DNA of 64,000 nucleotides. Source: Bradyrhizobium sp. WSM1417. Lineage in GTDB: Bacteria; Pseudomonadota; Alphaproteobacteria; Rhizobiales; Xanthobacteraceae. The stretch covers positions 7,737,831-7,801,830 of the forward strand of contig NZ_KI911783.1 in assembly GCF_000515415.1 (NCBI RefSeq), given 5' to 3'. Positions 52,642-62,639 of the stretch are shown piece by piece (the stretch's first letter is position 1; every line of letters starts with the position of its first letter). A program made the translations under genes and the position numbers. The notes under the pieces were generated by a model that had not been told where the DNA came from, ran no database searches, and was given only the letters and a program-made list of their open reading frames with translations.

Positions 52642-53370
52642 CTAGGCCGTTCGCGGCCCTGAGACAACCGGGGGTCCCAGCCATTCGACCAACGCCCGCA
52701 CCGTCGCCGCGGGCTGCTCCGGCTGCGGCAAGTGTCCGCAATCCTCCAGAACGACGAGCCTTGCACCGGCAATGCCCTCCGCCATCTCCCTCGAGAATGC
52801 GTTGGGAATCGTATTGTCCGCATCGCCCGTCAGCACCAGCGTCGGGCATTTGATCGTCGCAAGCGTCGGCCGTGAATCCACTCGCGCGATGATCGCGGTC
52901 TGCTGTCGCAGATAGCCTTCGACGCCGACGTCCTCGCCCTGCTCATGCACGAGCTGGCGAATGCCGGAATCGTCGCGGCGCGACGGATGCACCAGTTCGG
53001 GAAACATCTCCTCGCGCGCGGCACGCAGCTCGCCGCGCCTGGCCCGCTCCATCAGGCCCCGGCGGCGCGCGGTCGCCTCCGCCGTGTCGGGCCGCGCCTG
53101 AGTGTTGATCAGCGCGAGCTTGGCCACCCGCTCGGGCGCCTGGCGCATGATCTCGAGCGCGATGTAGCCGCCCATGGAATGGCCGGCGAGCGCGAAGCGC
53201 GGCGGCGCCTCGCTCAGCACCCGCCGGGCGATCGCCGCCATGCTGTCGTCGCGAATATGGTTGGCGACCATCACCGGGCCGAACCGCCACAGCGACGGGA
53301 TGACCGGCGCATAGATCCGGGCCGAGGAGGCTAATCCCGGAACCAGCAGAATCGGCATCGTCTGGTCCAT
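52642..53370 (-). CDS. Alpha/beta hydrolase
   Basis: A 242-residue serine hydrolase. The nucleophile Ser is in LAGHSMGGYIAL; the acid in LVLTGDADNTIP; the His in LEDCGHLPQPEQP. The short lid (ELVHPSRRDDSGIRQLVHEQ) gives no substrate hint. It lies 33 bp upstream of the YqeY gene on the same strand and may share its transcript. Esterase, lipase or lactonase activity are all possible. Confidence 0.87.
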   Translation of the reverse strand: MDQTMPILLVPGLASSARIYAPVIPSLWRFGPVMVANHIRDDSMAAIARRVLSEAPPRFALAGHSMGGYIALEIMRQAPERVAKLALINTQARPDTAEATARRRGLMERARRGELRAAREEMFPELVHPSRRDDSGIRQLVHEQGEDVGVEGYLRQQTAIIARVDSRPTLATIKCPTLVLTGDADNTIPNAFSREMAEGIAGARLVVLEDCGHLPQPEQPAATVRALVEWLGPPVVSGPRTA

Positions 53371-53516
53371 TATTGCCTCCCAAGCCCCCGAATTTGCCGG
53401 AAATTATGCCGCGGAGCTTAGGGGTCCAAGGCGACCTGTCAAATATGCAAAAACGCATGTGAATCGGCGCATCTCCGCTTTGACGGCGGCGCCCGCGGGG
53501 ACTATGAACCGGGCTC

Positions 53517-54707
53517 ATGACACAACATGATAACGATCACGCTTGGCCGGACCACAAACCGACCGCGCTGTTGGTGCTTGCTGACGGCACGGTGCTGGAA
53601 GGCTTTGGCCTCGGCGCCGAAGGCCAAGCCGTCGGCGAGGTCTGCTTCAACACCGCGATGACCGGCTATGAGGAGATCCTCACCGATCCCTCCTATGCCG
53701 GCCAGCTCATCACCTTCACGTTCCCGCATATCGGCAATGTCGGCACCAACGACGACGACATCGAGACGGTGAACATGGCCGCGACGCCCGGCGCGCGCGG
53801 CGTGATCCTGCGCACCGCAATCACCGATCCCTCGAACTACCGCGCCACCAAGCATCTCGACCAGTGGCTGAAGGCCCGCGGCATCATCGGCCTCTCCGGC
53901 ATCGACACCCGCGCGCTGACCGCGCTGATCCGCAGCAAGGGCATGCCCAACGCCGTGATCGCACACGCCAAAGACGGCGAGTTCGACCTGCACGGCCTGA
54001 AGGAAGAAGCGCGCGAATGGCCGGGCCTCGAGGGCATGGACCTCGTGCCGATGGTCACCTCCGGCCAGCGCTTCACCTGGGACGAGACGCCCTGGCTCTG
54101 GGACAAGGGCTTTGGCCGCCAGGACAACCCGGAGTTCAACGTCGTCGCCATCGACTACGGCATCAAGCGCAACATTCTGCGCCTGCTCGCCGGCGTCGGC
54201 TGCAAGGTGACGGTGGTGCCGGCAACGACGTCATCCGAGGACATCCTGGCGATGAAGCCGGACGGCGTGTTCCTGTCGAACGGTCCCGGCGATCCGGCCG
54301 CGACCGGCAAATATGCCGTGCCCGTGATCCAGGACGTGATCAAGTCGGGCACGCCGACATTCGGAATTTGTCTCGGCCATCAGATGCTCGGCCTCGCCGT
54401 CGGCGCCAAGACCAAGAAGATGCACCAGGGCCATCACGGCGCCAATCATCCCGTGAAGGACGAGACCACCGGCAAGGTCGAGATCACTTCGATGAACCAC
54501 GGCTTTGCCGTGGACGAGAGCACCCTGCCGACGGGCGCGACGCAGACCCACATCTCGCTGTTCGACGGCTCCAATTGCGGCATCCAGCTCGACGGCAAGC
54601 CGGTGTTCTCGGTGCAGTACCACCCCGAGGCCTCACCGGGTCCGCGCGACTCGCACTATCTGTTCCAGCGTTTTGCGGATCTGATGCGGCAGAAGAAGAC
54701 CGCGTAG
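53517..54707 (+). CDS. carA: Carbamoyl-phosphate synthase small subunit
   Basis: A 396-residue glutamine amidotransferase subunit. The N-terminal CPSase_sm domain includes [19 protein letters not shown]. The class I amidotransferase domain has the catalytic Cys in [11 protein letters not shown] near residue 285 and the His/Glu in [10 protein letters not shown]. It gives ammonia to CarB for carbamoyl phosphate, used in arginine and pyrimidine synthesis. carB lies 4.3 kb downstream with five genes and a tRNA-like gene between them, an arrangement common in Bradyrhizobium. A strong terminator follows. Confidence 0.96.
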   Translation: MTQHDNDHAWPDHKPTALLVLADGTVLEGFGLGAEGQAVGEVCFNTAMTGYEEILTDPSYAGQLITFTFPHIGNVGTNDDDIETVNMAATPGARGVILRTAITDPSNYRATKHLDQWLKARGIIGLSGIDTRALTALIRSKGMPNAVIAHAKDGEFDLHGLKEEAREWPGLEGMDLVPMVTSGQRFTWDETPWLWDKGFGRQDNPEFNVVAIDYGIKRNILRLLAGVGCKVTVVPATTSSEDILAMKPDGVFLSNGPGDPAATGKYAVPVIQDVIKSGTPTFGICLGHQMLGLAVGAKTKKMHQGHHGANHPVKDETTGKVEITSMNHGFAVDESTLPTGATQTHISLFDGSNCGIQLDGKPVFSVQYHPEASPGPRDSHYLFQRFADLMRQKKTA

Positions 54708-54745
54708 GGCGCGCGCACTCTTTCGCAATTGACGTCATGACAAAG

Positions 54746-54772
54746 AGCCCGGGCCTGGACCCGGGCTTTTTT
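54746..54772 (+). terminator. Rho-independent terminator of carA
   Basis: agcccggg/cccgggct stem with loop cctgga and a T run, 39 bp past the carA stop. Confidence 0.9.
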
Positions 54773-54835
54773 CGTGAAAGGAACGCCGCTTAACTCCCTT
54801 CGTTGATCCCTGCTACGCTCACGCAGGAGCCTCTT

Positions 54836-55360
54836 ATGTCCGTCGTCCGCGACAATGCCGAGCCGCTCGCCATCGTGTTTGAGGATGACGGGCTCGTGCC
54901 GAACAATATTCTGCCCTTCCTGGTCTACCAGGCTGCGGTGAAGCTTGATTCCAAACAGCCGGAAGAAACGATCGAACGCTTGTTCGAAGCGAACGGCTGG
55001 GGCGGCACGTGGCGCAATGGCGTTTTCGATTATCTGCATTATCACGCGACGGTGCACGAGGTGCTCGGCGTTGCGCGTGGCAGCGCGCGCGTCCGCTTCG
55101 GCGGCGACCATGGCCAGGAGCTGGAGATCAAGGCCGGCGATGTCGCGATCCTGCCCGCCGGCACAGGTCACCAACGCATCAAGGCCAGCGCGGATTTCTG
55201 CGTGATCGGCGCTTATCCGCCGGGTGCGAAGATGGAGGTCACCCGCGCAACGCCGGAGAACCACGCCAAGGCGCTGAAGACGATTCCAAACGTCGCGCGG
55301 CCGCCGGCCGATCCGGTGACGGGCAAGAATGGCGCGTTGATGCGGTTGTGGCAGCCCTGA
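54836..55360 (+). CDS. Cupin domain protein (YjlB-like)
   Basis: A 174-residue single-cupin protein. The first cupin motif is HYHATVHEVLGVARGSARV (three His and a Glu around the metal site); the second is GTGHQRI. It resembles B. subtilis YjlB. The ATG at 54836 has AGGAG at 7 nt; the earlier open frame lacks this. The metal is probably Fe or Mn. The substrate is unknown. It is followed by a repeat and a convergent Dps gene. Confidence 0.83.
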   Translation: MSVVRDNAEPLAIVFEDDGLVPNNILPFLVYQAAVKLDSKQPEETIERLFEANGWGGTWRNGVFDYLHYHATVHEVLGVARGSARVRFGGDHGQELEIKAGDVAILPAGTGHQRIKASADFCVIGAYPPGAKMEVTRATPENHAKALKTIPNVARPPADPVTGKNGALMRLWQP

Positions 55361-55388
55361 GTCGCGAACGCTAGCTGCACACTACGGC

Positions 55389-55529
55389 GTCGTCCCGGCG
55401 AAGGCCGGGACCCATACCCCCAGGGAGAAGTTGCAACGAGAGATGCGCGTGGGCGAATCTTCGCCAAACCAGCGTTCGTGGTTATGGATCCCGGCCCCCG
55501 TGCGCAATTGCGCACTAGGCCGGGACGAC
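55389..55529. repeat. Palindromic repeat element
   Basis: Outer arms gtcgtcccggc and gccgggacgac, inner palindrome gtgcgcaattgcgcac, about 140 bp. Related to the elements at 23928-23966 and 24041-24068. Confidence 0.75.
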
Positions 55530-55547
55530 CGTGTTGATGCAGTCCGG

Positions 55548-56072
55548 CTACGCCTCGTTCGCGCCTTCCTGTCTCGTGGCTTCGAACAGGAACCAGGTGC
55601 GGCGCTCGGTCTCGTCGATGAAGTTTTCGAGAATGCTGGCGCTGGCAACGTCACCGGCGTCGTCGCACACGTCGTGCGCTTTGCGCATTGCCGCGGCGAC
55701 CTGCTTGTTGTCCTGCATCAGCTCGCGCAGCATCTCGCGCGGCGGGACATAGTCTTCGTTGTTGTCCTTGATGGTCTGGAGCTTGGCGATCTGCCCGATC
55801 GATTTCAGCGTGGTGCCGCCGATCTTGCGGACGCGCTCGGCGAGCTGGTCGGTGGTGGCGAAGATCTGGTCGGACTGCTCGTCAAGCAGCAGATGATAAT
55901 CGCGGAAATGCCGGCCGCTGATGTGCCAGTGGAAATTCTTGGTCTTCAGATACAGCGCGAACGCGTCGGCCAGAAGCACGTTGAGCGCCTCCGAAACTTT
56001 GTTGACCGCCTGGGACGACAGATCGGTGGGGGTATCGAGGTCGGGCGAGACCTTTTGTGGGGCTTTGCTCAC
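55548..56072 (-). CDS. dps: Dps-family ferritin-like DNA-binding protein
   Basis: A 174-residue Dps protein. The ferroxidase site residues lie in NFHWHISGRHFRDYHLLLDE (two His, Asp, Glu across the subunit pair). The N-terminal tail (SKAPQKVSPDLDTPTD) has only two lysines, so DNA binding may be weak. Dps forms a dodecamer that stores iron and protects DNA from peroxide. I chose GTG 56072, with AGGAAGG about 7 nt upstream, over a start further upstream. Confidence 0.9.
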   Translation of the reverse strand: MSKAPQKVSPDLDTPTDLSSQAVNKVSEALNVLLADAFALYLKTKNFHWHISGRHFRDYHLLLDEQSDQIFATTDQLAERVRKIGGTTLKSIGQIAKLQTIKDNNEDYVPPREMLRELMQDNKQVAAAMRKAHDVCDDAGDVASASILENFIDETERRTWFLFEATRQEGANEA

Positions 56073-56185
56073 GGGAAACCTTCCTGTTAGGACGCAGACA
56101 TTGACGGCGCGCCGCCGCACCCCTAACGCAGGCGGGCAGCGCCGGTTCCTTCAGCGGAACCGTTTGGCCGGGGCCCTCGACGACC

Positions 56186-56887
56186 ATGGACGATTGGATC
56201 GATTACTACGACTCGACGCATACGATCTATGTCAGCAAGCTGCATCGTGACTTGCACTTCCAGATCATCGCGCGGGACATCATCGGCTACATCTCTTCGC
56301 CCGAGGCGACCGTGCTCGACTATGCCTGCGGCGAGGCGCTGTCGGCGAGCCAGGTCGCGGCGGCCTGCGGCAAGCTGATCCTCACCGAGCCCGCGCCCGG
56401 CGTGCGCGGGCGTCTCATCGCGCGGTTTGCCCCCAACACGAAAATCCGCGTCCGGTCGCTCGACGACGTCCACAACATGCAGGAGCAGTCGATCGATCTC
56501 GTCGTGATGAACTCGGTCGCGCAATACATGGCGCCGGACGAGCTCGACGCCGCGCTCCTCAACTTCCGCCGCATCCTGAAGCCCTCCGGCAAGCTGGTGC
56601 TCGGCGACATCCTCCAGCCCAATGTCGGCATGTTCCGGGACGTCACAGCGCTACTCAGCTTCGGCCTGCGTCACGGTTTTTTGAAAGATGCGCTGATCGG
56701 GCTGATCAGCACCGCACTGTCGGATTACCGTCAGCTGCGCACGCGCATCGGGCTGCAGCGCTACAGTGAGGAGGAGATCACCGCCAAGCTCAAGGCGGCC
56801 GGCTTTGCGGTCCAGCGCGCTCACCGCAATCTCGGCCACAATAGCTGGCGCATGACGTTCGTCGCGCGGCCGCCGTTAGTTCGGTAA
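56186..56887 (+). CDS. SAM-dependent methyltransferase (class I)
   Basis: A 233-residue class I methyltransferase. VLDYACGEALSASQVA is motif I; ILTEP is the ribose-binding acidic strand end; DLVVMNSVAQYM and LKPSGKLVLGDI are motifs IV-V. The C-terminal region (YSEEEITAKLKAAGF) matches the family. The substrate is not known. ATG 56186 is chosen. A tRNA-like gene follows 90 bp downstream. Confidence 0.85.
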   Translation: MDDWIDYYDSTHTIYVSKLHRDLHFQIIARDIIGYISSPEATVLDYACGEALSASQVAAACGKLILTEPAPGVRGRLIARFAPNTKIRVRSLDDVHNMQEQSIDLVVMNSVAQYMAPDELDAALLNFRRILKPSGKLVLGDILQPNVGMFRDVTALLSFGLRHGFLKDALIGLISTALSDYRQLRTRIGLQRYSEEEITAKLKAAGFAVQRAHRNLGHNSWRMTFVARPPLVR

Positions 56888-56977
56888 ACCTCTCGGATTC
56901 GGTAAGCTTCCTGAATTCGTTAAGCATAACGTCTGCCTGAGGTGGCTTGTCGCACCCCGATCAGTAATGATCGCCGC

Positions 56978-57053
56978 GGCCCGGTGGCGGAAGTGTCTAC
57001 GCGAGGGCGATGCATCGCTCTTTATCCTGGTTCAAATCCAGGCCGGGTCTCCA
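56978..57053 (+). tRNA. tRNA-Cys-like gene with abnormal anticodon arm
   Basis: Acceptor ggcccgg/ccgggtc (7 bp, one G-T), a D arm gcg...cgc, T arm cctgg-ttcaaat-ccagg, discriminator T73 and encoded CCA. T73 and a GCA triplet after a T fit tRNA-Cys. But the anticodon stem agggc/gctct encloses an 8-nt loop gatgcatc, or, in another pairing, a 6-nt loop; no 7-nt loop is possible. The D loop lacks the usual GG pair. So it may be a divergent second tRNA-Cys, a tRNA pseudogene or a tRNA-like RNA. Confidence 0.55.
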
Positions 57054-57114
57054 CGCTTCGCCCCTGCGGGGCTACGCGTGGCGGAGCCACGCGAGGCCCG
57101 AAGGGGCGAAGCGT
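57053..57114. repeat. Long inverted repeat next to the tRNA-like gene
   Basis: acgcttcgcccctgcggggc pairs with the facing arm, which ends in aggcccgaaggggcgaagcg; inner arms are acgcgtggc/gccacgcg. It begins at the last base of the CCA end. Confidence 0.78.
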
Positions 57115-57166
57115 GTCCGGCGTAGCTGAGCGAAGCGCAAGCGAAGGCGGACTGGCCGCCCAATCC

Positions 57167-57538
57167 TCAATCAGCCTCAACCACATTGCGCTCCGACAGC
57201 AGCCGCAGCCGGTCGGCATCCTTCGCTGCGGAGGTGATGACGGCATCGAGCAGACCCGGAAAGCGTGCGTCCAGATCATCGCGGCGCAGCCGCACAAAGC
57301 GGTTGGTGCCGGCGACGCGGGTCTGCATCAGACCGCATTCGCGTAGCTTGGCGAAGTGATAGGCGAGATTCGACTTGCCGCTGAGCGCGTTGAAGTCGCC
57401 GCAGCACAGCTCGCCGCTGACAGGTTCCTGCTGGGCGAGCTGGTACACAATCGCCAATCTGATCGGATCGCTGAGGCAATCCAGGACCATCGGCAGTTCG
57501 ATCTGCTCGCGGGTGGGGTGAGGAGGCGTGCGGCTCAT
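57167..57538 (-). CDS. ArsR-family transcriptional regulator (winged helix)
   Basis: A 123-residue repressor. The recognition helix is in LSGKSNLAYHFAKLRECGLM. CCGDF near residue 46 holds a Cys pair, but no second metal site is clear. It is divergent from an MFS exporter gene. Two copies of GTTCAA-N6-TTGAAC lie between them and are probable operators. It likely represses the exporter and itself. The inducer is unknown. Confidence 0.85.
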   Translation of the reverse strand: MSRTPPHPTREQIELPMVLDCLSDPIRLAIVYQLAQQEPVSGELCCGDFNALSGKSNLAYHFAKLRECGLMQTRVAGTNRFVRLRRDDLDARFPGLLDAVITSAAKDADRLRLLSERNVVEAD

Positions 57539-57569
57539 GGTCTGAAGAGCATAGCGAAATGGGCTCGAT

Positions 57570-57587
57570 GTTCAATAGTTCTTGAAC
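57570..57587. promoter_or_regulatory. ArsR operator 1
   Basis: GTTCAATAGTTCTTGAAC, a perfect GTTCAA-N6-TTGAAC palindrome 32 bp before the ArsR start. Copy 2 is at 57616-57633. Confidence 0.7.
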
Positions 57588-57615
57588 CAATTGACTCCTG
57601 ACCGGGTCCACCGTA

Positions 57616-57633
57616 GTTCAATAAACGTTGAAC
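57616..57633. promoter_or_regulatory. ArsR operator 2
   Basis: GTTCAATAAACGTTGAAC, the same GTTCAA-N6-TTGAAC pattern, centred 46 bp from operator 1. A possible promoter TTGACT (57591-57596), 17-bp gap, TAGTTC (57614-57619) for the MFS gene overlaps it. Confidence 0.7.
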
Positions 57634-57648
57634 ATAGGAAATTCTCGG

Positions 57649-58818
57649 ATGAGCGTATTCTGGCTGGCACTGGCGGCCTTTGCGATCGGCACGGAAGGCT
57701 TTGTCATTGCTGGGCTTTTGCCGTCTATCGCAACCGACCTGGCGATTTCTGTCCCCGCCGCCGGCCAGTTGGTCACGGCCTACGCCCTCACCTATGCGAT
57801 CGGCTCCCCGATCCTGGCGGTGACGCTGAACAATATCGACCGCCGCACCGTGCTGGCCCTGGCGCTATCGACCTTCATCGCCGGAAACCTCGCGGCGATG
57901 GTGGCGTCGAATTACGCCCTGTTGCTGGCCTCGCGCATGCTGATGGCGCTGGGCTCCGGGCTGTGCATGCCGACCGCGCTGGCCGTATCCGTGGCCGTCG
58001 CCGCGCCGGAGCGACGCGGCCGTGCGGTGGCACTCGTCACCTCAGGCCTCACGATTGCGACCGTCATCGGCGTTCCCCTCGGCAATCTCGTCGGCAGCCT
58101 GCTCGGCTGGCGTGCGACCTTTGCTATGGTCGCCCTGATCGGCGCCGTTGCGCTCGCCGGTCTCTTGCTCGGCCTGCCCCGCGGCCTGCCGCGCAACACG
58201 GCCTCGCTCAGCGATCGGCTGGCGGTGGCGCGTCACCGCAATGTCCTGACGGCGCTTCTGATCACGATTTTATGGGCGCTCGGCGGCTTCACCGTGTTCA
58301 CCTATTTCGCGGTCCCGCTGCGTGGCCTTGGATTCGACGCGTCGCAGATCAGCCTCGCGTTGCTGGTGTTCGGCGGCGCCGCCGCGATCGGCAACATGCT
58401 CGGCGGCGTCCTGGCGGACCGGCTCGGCACGCTCGCGACGGCAGGTCTCGGCCTTGCCGGCATGGCCAGCGCGCTGATCCTGCATTCGCTGGTCCTGAAG
58501 CTGATGCCGGGACAGGCGCATTATGCGGTGCTGGGCGCGATCTTCCTCTGGGGCATCTCGGGATGGGCGTTCTACCCGGCCCAGGTCGCCAGCATCATCC
58601 GGATCGAGCCGCAGGCCTCGATGATCGCGCTCTCGCTCAACGCCTCGGCTATGTATCTCGGCTTTGCGATCGGCGGAGCCGTGGGAGGCGCCGTGCTTGC
58701 GGCGTGGAGCCCGGCCGATCTCGGCTGGGTCGGCGGATTAAGCGTTTCGGCGGCTGTTCTGGTGCATCTCGCCCGCGGCTGGCAGGCCCGGCCAAAACCG
58801 GTCAAAATTGCCGGTTGA
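57649..58818 (+). CDS. MFS transporter, AraJ/drug-efflux type
   Basis: A 389-residue transporter with 12 predicted helices. FAIGTEGFVIAGLLPSIATD is the N-terminal signature of the DHA1 group. The motif-A-like loop reads GSPILAVTLNNIDRRTV. Such proteins export drugs or sugars by proton antiport. ATG 57649 has AGGAA upstream. The adjacent ArsR gene with its operators probably controls it. A terminator-like hairpin follows 84 bp on, before carB. Confidence 0.87.
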   Translation: MSVFWLALAAFAIGTEGFVIAGLLPSIATDLAISVPAAGQLVTAYALTYAIGSPILAVTLNNIDRRTVLALALSTFIAGNLAAMVASNYALLLASRMLMALGSGLCMPTALAVSVAVAAPERRGRAVALVTSGLTIATVIGVPLGNLVGSLLGWRATFAMVALIGAVALAGLLLGLPRGLPRNTASLSDRLAVARHRNVLTALLITILWALGGFTVFTYFAVPLRGLGFDASQISLALLVFGGAAAIGNMLGGVLADRLGTLATAGLGLAGMASALILHSLVLKLMPGQAHYAVLGAIFLWGISGWAFYPAQVASIIRIEPQASMIALSLNASAMYLGFAIGGAVGGAVLAAWSPADLGWVGGLSVSAAVLVHLARGWQARPKPVKIAG

Positions 58819-58901
58819 TGGGCGTTTTTCGGGGTTTCGCCGCCCCGAAAACTGGTCTAAGACCCACCCGCGCGCGAGGGGGGACCACCGCGCTCTCGGC
58901 C

Positions 58902-58933
58902 AAAGGGACGCGCAGCAGGCGCGCCCTTTTTTT
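58902..58933 (+). terminator. Rho-independent terminator upstream of carB
   Basis: aaaggg(a)cgcg pairs with cgcgcccttt, followed by seven T. It ends the MFS transcript, or may act as an attenuator in the carB leader, since carB starts 30 bp later. Confidence 0.8.
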
Positions 58934-58962
58934 GTGCCCAAATTCCACTTCGGCGAGAGTTG

Positions 58963-61900
58963 ATGCCCAAACGTACAGACATCACCACCATCCTGATCAT
59001 CGGCGCCGGTCCCATCGTGATCGGCCAGGCCTGCGAGTTCGACTATTCGGGCACCCAGGCGGTGAAAACGCTGAAGGAAGAGGGCTATCGCATCGTCCTC
59101 GTCAATTCCAATCCGGCCACCATCATGACCGACCCGGAATTGGCCGATGCGACCTATATCGAGCCGATCACGCCCGAGATCGTCGCAAAGATCATCGAGA
59201 AGGAACGTCACGTCATCGCCGGCGGCTTCGCGCTGCTGCCGACCATGGGCGGACAGACCGCGCTGAACTGCGCGCTGTCGCTGCGCCAGCAGGGCACGCT
59301 CGACAAGTTCGACGTCGAGATGATCGGCGCCACCGCGGACGCGATCGACAAGGCCGAGGACCGCCAGCTGTTCCGCGAGGCCATGACCAAGATCGGGCTC
59401 GAGACGCCGAAGTCGCGGCTCGCCAACGCCTCCGCCCTGAAGAAGTCCTTCCGCGACAAGTACCAGGCCGATCGCGCAAAGGCATCGGGCGCAGAGCTCG
59501 CAGAGCTGGAGCGGCAGTGGACGCTCGGCGAGAGCGACCGCCGCAAGCGCTACCAGGAATATGCGCTCGGCCAGGCGCTGATGGCGCTCTCCGAGATCGG
59601 CCTGCCCGCGATCATCCGGCCGTCCTTCACCATGGGCGGCACCGGCGGCGGCATTGCCTACAACAAGGAAGAGTTCCTCGATATCATCGAGCGCGGCCTG
59701 GATGCGTCTCCCACCAACGAAGTGCTGATCGAAGAATCCGTGCTCGGCTGGAAAGAGTACGAGATGGAGGTGGTGCGCGACAAGAAGGACAATTGCATCA
59801 TCGTCTGCTCGATCGAGAACCTCGATCCGATGGGCGTGCACACCGGCGATTCCATCACGGTGGCGCCGGCCCTGACGCTGACCGACAAGGAATACCAGAT
59901 CATGCGCGACGCCTCGCTGGCGGTGCTGCGCGAGATCGGCGTCGAGACCGGCGGCTCCAACGTGCAGTTCGGCGTCAACCCCGAGGACGGCCGCATGGTC
60001 GTCATCGAGATGAATCCACGCGTGTCGCGTTCCTCCGCCCTGGCTTCGAAAGCCACCGGCTTTCCGATAGCAAAGGTCGCCGCCAAGCTTGCGGTCGGCT
60101 ACACGCTCGACGAAATCGCCAACGACATCACCGGCGGCGCCACGCCGGCCTCGTTCGAGCCGACCATCGACTATGTCGTCACCAAGGTGCCGCGTTTCGC
60201 TTTCGAGAAATTCCCCGGCGCCTCCACCACGCTGACCACGTCGATGAAGTCGGTCGGCGAAGTCATGGCGATCGGCCGCACCTTCCAGGAAAGCCTTCAG
60301 AAGGCCTTGCGCGGGCTCGAGACCGGACTCACCGGCCTCGACGAGATCGAGATCGAAGGTCTCGGCCGCGACGACGACAAGAATGCGATCCGCGCGGCGC
60401 TCGGCACGCCGACACCGAACCGGCTGCTCCAGGTCGCGCAGGCGATGCGGCTCGGCTGGTCGGACGAGGAGATCTTCAATTCCTGCAAGATCGATCCGTG
60501 GTTCCTCAGCGAGATGCGCGGCATCGTCGACATGGAAGCGAAGGTCCGCAAGAACGGTCTGCCGGGCAACGCCTTTGGCATGCGCACGCTCAAGGCCATG
60601 GGCTTCTCCGATGCCCGGCTCGCGGTGATCGCGGAGACGACGGAGGCGGAGGTCACGGCGAAGCGCCACGCACTCGGCGTTCGCCCGGTCTACAAGCGCA
60701 TCGACACCTGCGCGGCCGAGTTCGCTTCGCCCACCGCCTACATGTACTCGACCTATGAGGCGCCGTTCGCGGGCATGCCTGCGGACGAGAGCTCGCCGTC
60801 CGACAAGAAGAAGGTCATCATTCTCGGCGGCGGCCCGAACCGCATCGGCCAGGGAATCGAATTCGACTATTGCTGCTGTCACGCCTGCTTCGCGCTGCAC
60901 GACGCCGGCTACGAATCCATCATGGTCAACTGCAACCCGGAGACGGTGTCGACCGACTACGACACTGCCGACCGGCTCTATTTCGAGCCGCTCACCGCCG
61001 AGGACGTGCTGGAGATCATCGCAAAGGAACGCACGAACGGCACGCTGCATGGCGTGATCGTGCAGTTCGGCGGCCAGACACCGCTCAAGCTCGCACGTGC
61101 GCTGGAAGCCGCCGAAGTGCCGATCCTCGGCACCTCGCCCGACGCCATCGACCTTGCGGAAGACCGCGACCGCTTCAAGCGGGTGCTCGACAAGCTGCGG
61201 CTGAAGCAGCCCAAGAACGGCATCGCCTATTCGGTCGAGCAAGCGCGGCTGGTCGCGACCGATCTCGGCCTGCCGCTGGTGGTGCGCCCGTCCTACGTGC
61301 TCGGCGGCCGCGCGATGCAAATCATCCGCGAGGAGAACCAGCTCAGCGATTACCTGCTCGGCACCTTGCCGGAGCTGGTGCCGGGCGACGTCAAGGCCCG
61401 CTACCCGAACGACAAGACCGGCCAGATCAACACCGTGCTCGGCAAGAACCCGCTGCTGTTCGACCGCTATCTCTCCGATGCGACCGAGATCGACGTCGAC
61501 TGCCTCTGCGACGGCAAGGACACCTTCATCGTCGGCATCATGGAGCACATCGAGGAAGCCGGCATTCATTCCGGCGACAGCGCCTGCTCGCTGCCGCCGC
61601 ACTCGCTGGACGACAAGATGATAGAGGAGCTGGAGCGGCAGACCCGCGAGCTGGCGCTCGGCCTCGACGTCGTCGGCCTCATGAACGTGCAATACGCCAT
61701 CAAGGATGGCGAGATCTACGTGCTCGAAGTCAATCCGCGCGCCTCGCGAACGGTACCCTTTGTCGCCAAGGTGGTCGGCACGCCGGTCGCGAAGATCGCG
61801 GCGCGTATCATGGCCGGCGAGAAGCTTGCCGATTTCAAGCTGAAGAAGGCGAACTTCGACCATGTCGGCGTAAAGGAATCGGTGTTTCCGTTCGCCCGCT

Positions 61901-62427
61901 TCCCCGGTGTCGATACCGTGCTCGGCCCCGAGATGCGCTCGACCGGCGAGGTCATGGGCATCGACCGCTCCTTCGCGGTGGCGTTCGCCAAGAGCCAGCT
62001 CGGCGGCGGCACGCGGGTGCCGCGCAAGGGCACGGTGTTCGTCTCGGTTCGCGAGAGCGACAAGACGCGCATCACCGAGGCCGTTCGCGAGCTGCATTCG
62101 CTCGGCTTCAAGGTGCTGGCGACGTCGGGCACGGCCCGCTTCCTGACCGACCAGGGCATCCCGACCGAGAAGGTGAACAAGGTGCTGGAGGGCCGGCCGC
62201 ACATCGTCGACGCCATCACCAATGGCGAGGTCCAACTCGTCTTCAACACCACCGAAGGCCCGCAGGCGCTCGCCGACAGCCGTTCGTTGCGGCGCGCGGC
62301 CCTCTTGCATAAAGTGCCGTATTACACCACTCTTTCCGGGGCCGTGGCGGCCGCGCAGGGCATCCGCGCCTATCTGGGCGGGGACCTTGAGGTTAGGACC
62401 CTGCAGAGCTACTTTTCGGAAACCTGA
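58963..62427 (+). CDS. carB: Carbamoyl-phosphate synthase large subunit
   Basis: A 1154-residue enzyme with two ATP-grasp halves. Half 1 (about 1-550) includes [19 protein letters not shown] and [12 protein letters not shown]; half 2 (about 570-1010) has [20 protein letters not shown] and [11 protein letters not shown]. The C-terminal MGS-like allosteric domain is about 1010-1154. It makes carbamoyl phosphate from bicarbonate, two ATP and ammonia from CarA. The start ATG 58963 has GAGAG upstream. Slightly longer than E. coli CarB (1073), as is usual in this group. Confidence 0.97.
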   Translation: MPKRTDITTILIIGAGPIVIGQACEFDYSGTQAVKTLKEEGYRIVLVNSNPATIMTDPELADATYIEPITPEIVAKIIEKERHVIAGGFALLPTMGGQTALNCALSLRQQGTLDKFDVEMIGATADAIDKAEDRQLFREAMTKIGLETPKSRLANASALKKSFRDKYQADRAKASGAELAELERQWTLGESDRRKRYQEYALGQALMALSEIGLPAIIRPSFTMGGTGGGIAYNKEEFLDIIERGLDASPTNEVLIEESVLGWKEYEMEVVRDKKDNCIIVCSIENLDPMGVHTGDSITVAPALTLTDKEYQIMRDASLAVLREIGVETGGSNVQFGVNPEDGRMVVIEMNPRVSRSSALASKATGFPIAKVAAKLAVGYTLDEIANDITGGATPASFEPTIDYVVTKVPRFAFEKFPGASTTLTTSMKSVGEVMAIGRTFQESLQKALRGLETGLTGLDEIEIEGLGRDDDKNAIRAALGTPTPNRLLQVAQAMRLGWSDEEIFNSCKIDPWFLSEMRGIVDMEAKVRKNGLPGNAFGMRTLKAMGFSDARLAVIAETTEAEVTAKRHALGVRPVYKRIDTCAAEFASPTAYMYSTYEAPFAGMPADESSPSDKKKVIILGGGPNRIGQGIEFDYCCCHACFALHDAGYESIMVNCNPETVSTDYDTADRLYFEPLTAEDVLEIIAKERTNGTLHGVIVQFGGQTPLKLARALEAAEVPILGTSPDAIDLAEDRDRFKRVLDKLRLKQPKNGIAYSVEQARLVATDLGLPLVVRPSYVLGGRAMQIIREENQLSDYLLGTLPELVPGDVKARYPNDKTGQINTVLGKNPLLFDRYLSDATEIDVDCLCDGKDTFIVGIMEHIEEAGIHSGDSACSLPPHSLDDKMIEELERQTRELALGLDVVGLMNVQYAIKDGEIYVLEVNPRASRTVPFVAKVVGTPVAKIAARIMAGEKLADFKLKKANFDHVGVKESVFPFARFPGVDTVLGPEMRSTGEVMGIDRSFAVAFAKSQLGGGTRVPRKGTVFVSVRESDKTRITEAVRELHSLGFKVLATSGTARFLTDQGIPTEKVNKVLEGRPHIVDAITNGEVQLVFNTTEGPQALADSRSLRRAALLHKVPYYTTLSGAVAAAQGIRAYLGGDLEVRTLQSYFSET

Positions 62428-62639
62428 TCGCGAGCGGGAGGCCCAACCTTCCGCTAAGTGATTGGCGATGAAGCCACTATGGCCGGAGGAACTGTCCGGC
62501 CATATGGTTGTTCTGTTCCGGCGCCAAGCCCATATGAACGTTCGGCGGCACGCGCGTTGAGCCCCCGGACAGACTGACGAATCAAGTTGCGTGCGCGTTG
62601 ACATGTCAGGGCGCGCGCGACCGAAGGACGAGAGAAGAG

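Noticed and set aside
57582..60758. A 1058-codon plus-strand frame across the MFS gene and carB
   Set aside because: It is a +1-frame shadow; both real genes are clear in another frame and a terminator lies in the middle.
58738..62604. A 1288-codon open frame antisense to carB
   Set aside because: It is the GC-rich shadow of carB; its translation is Arg/His/Asp-rich with no domain, while the plus strand encodes the full CarB.
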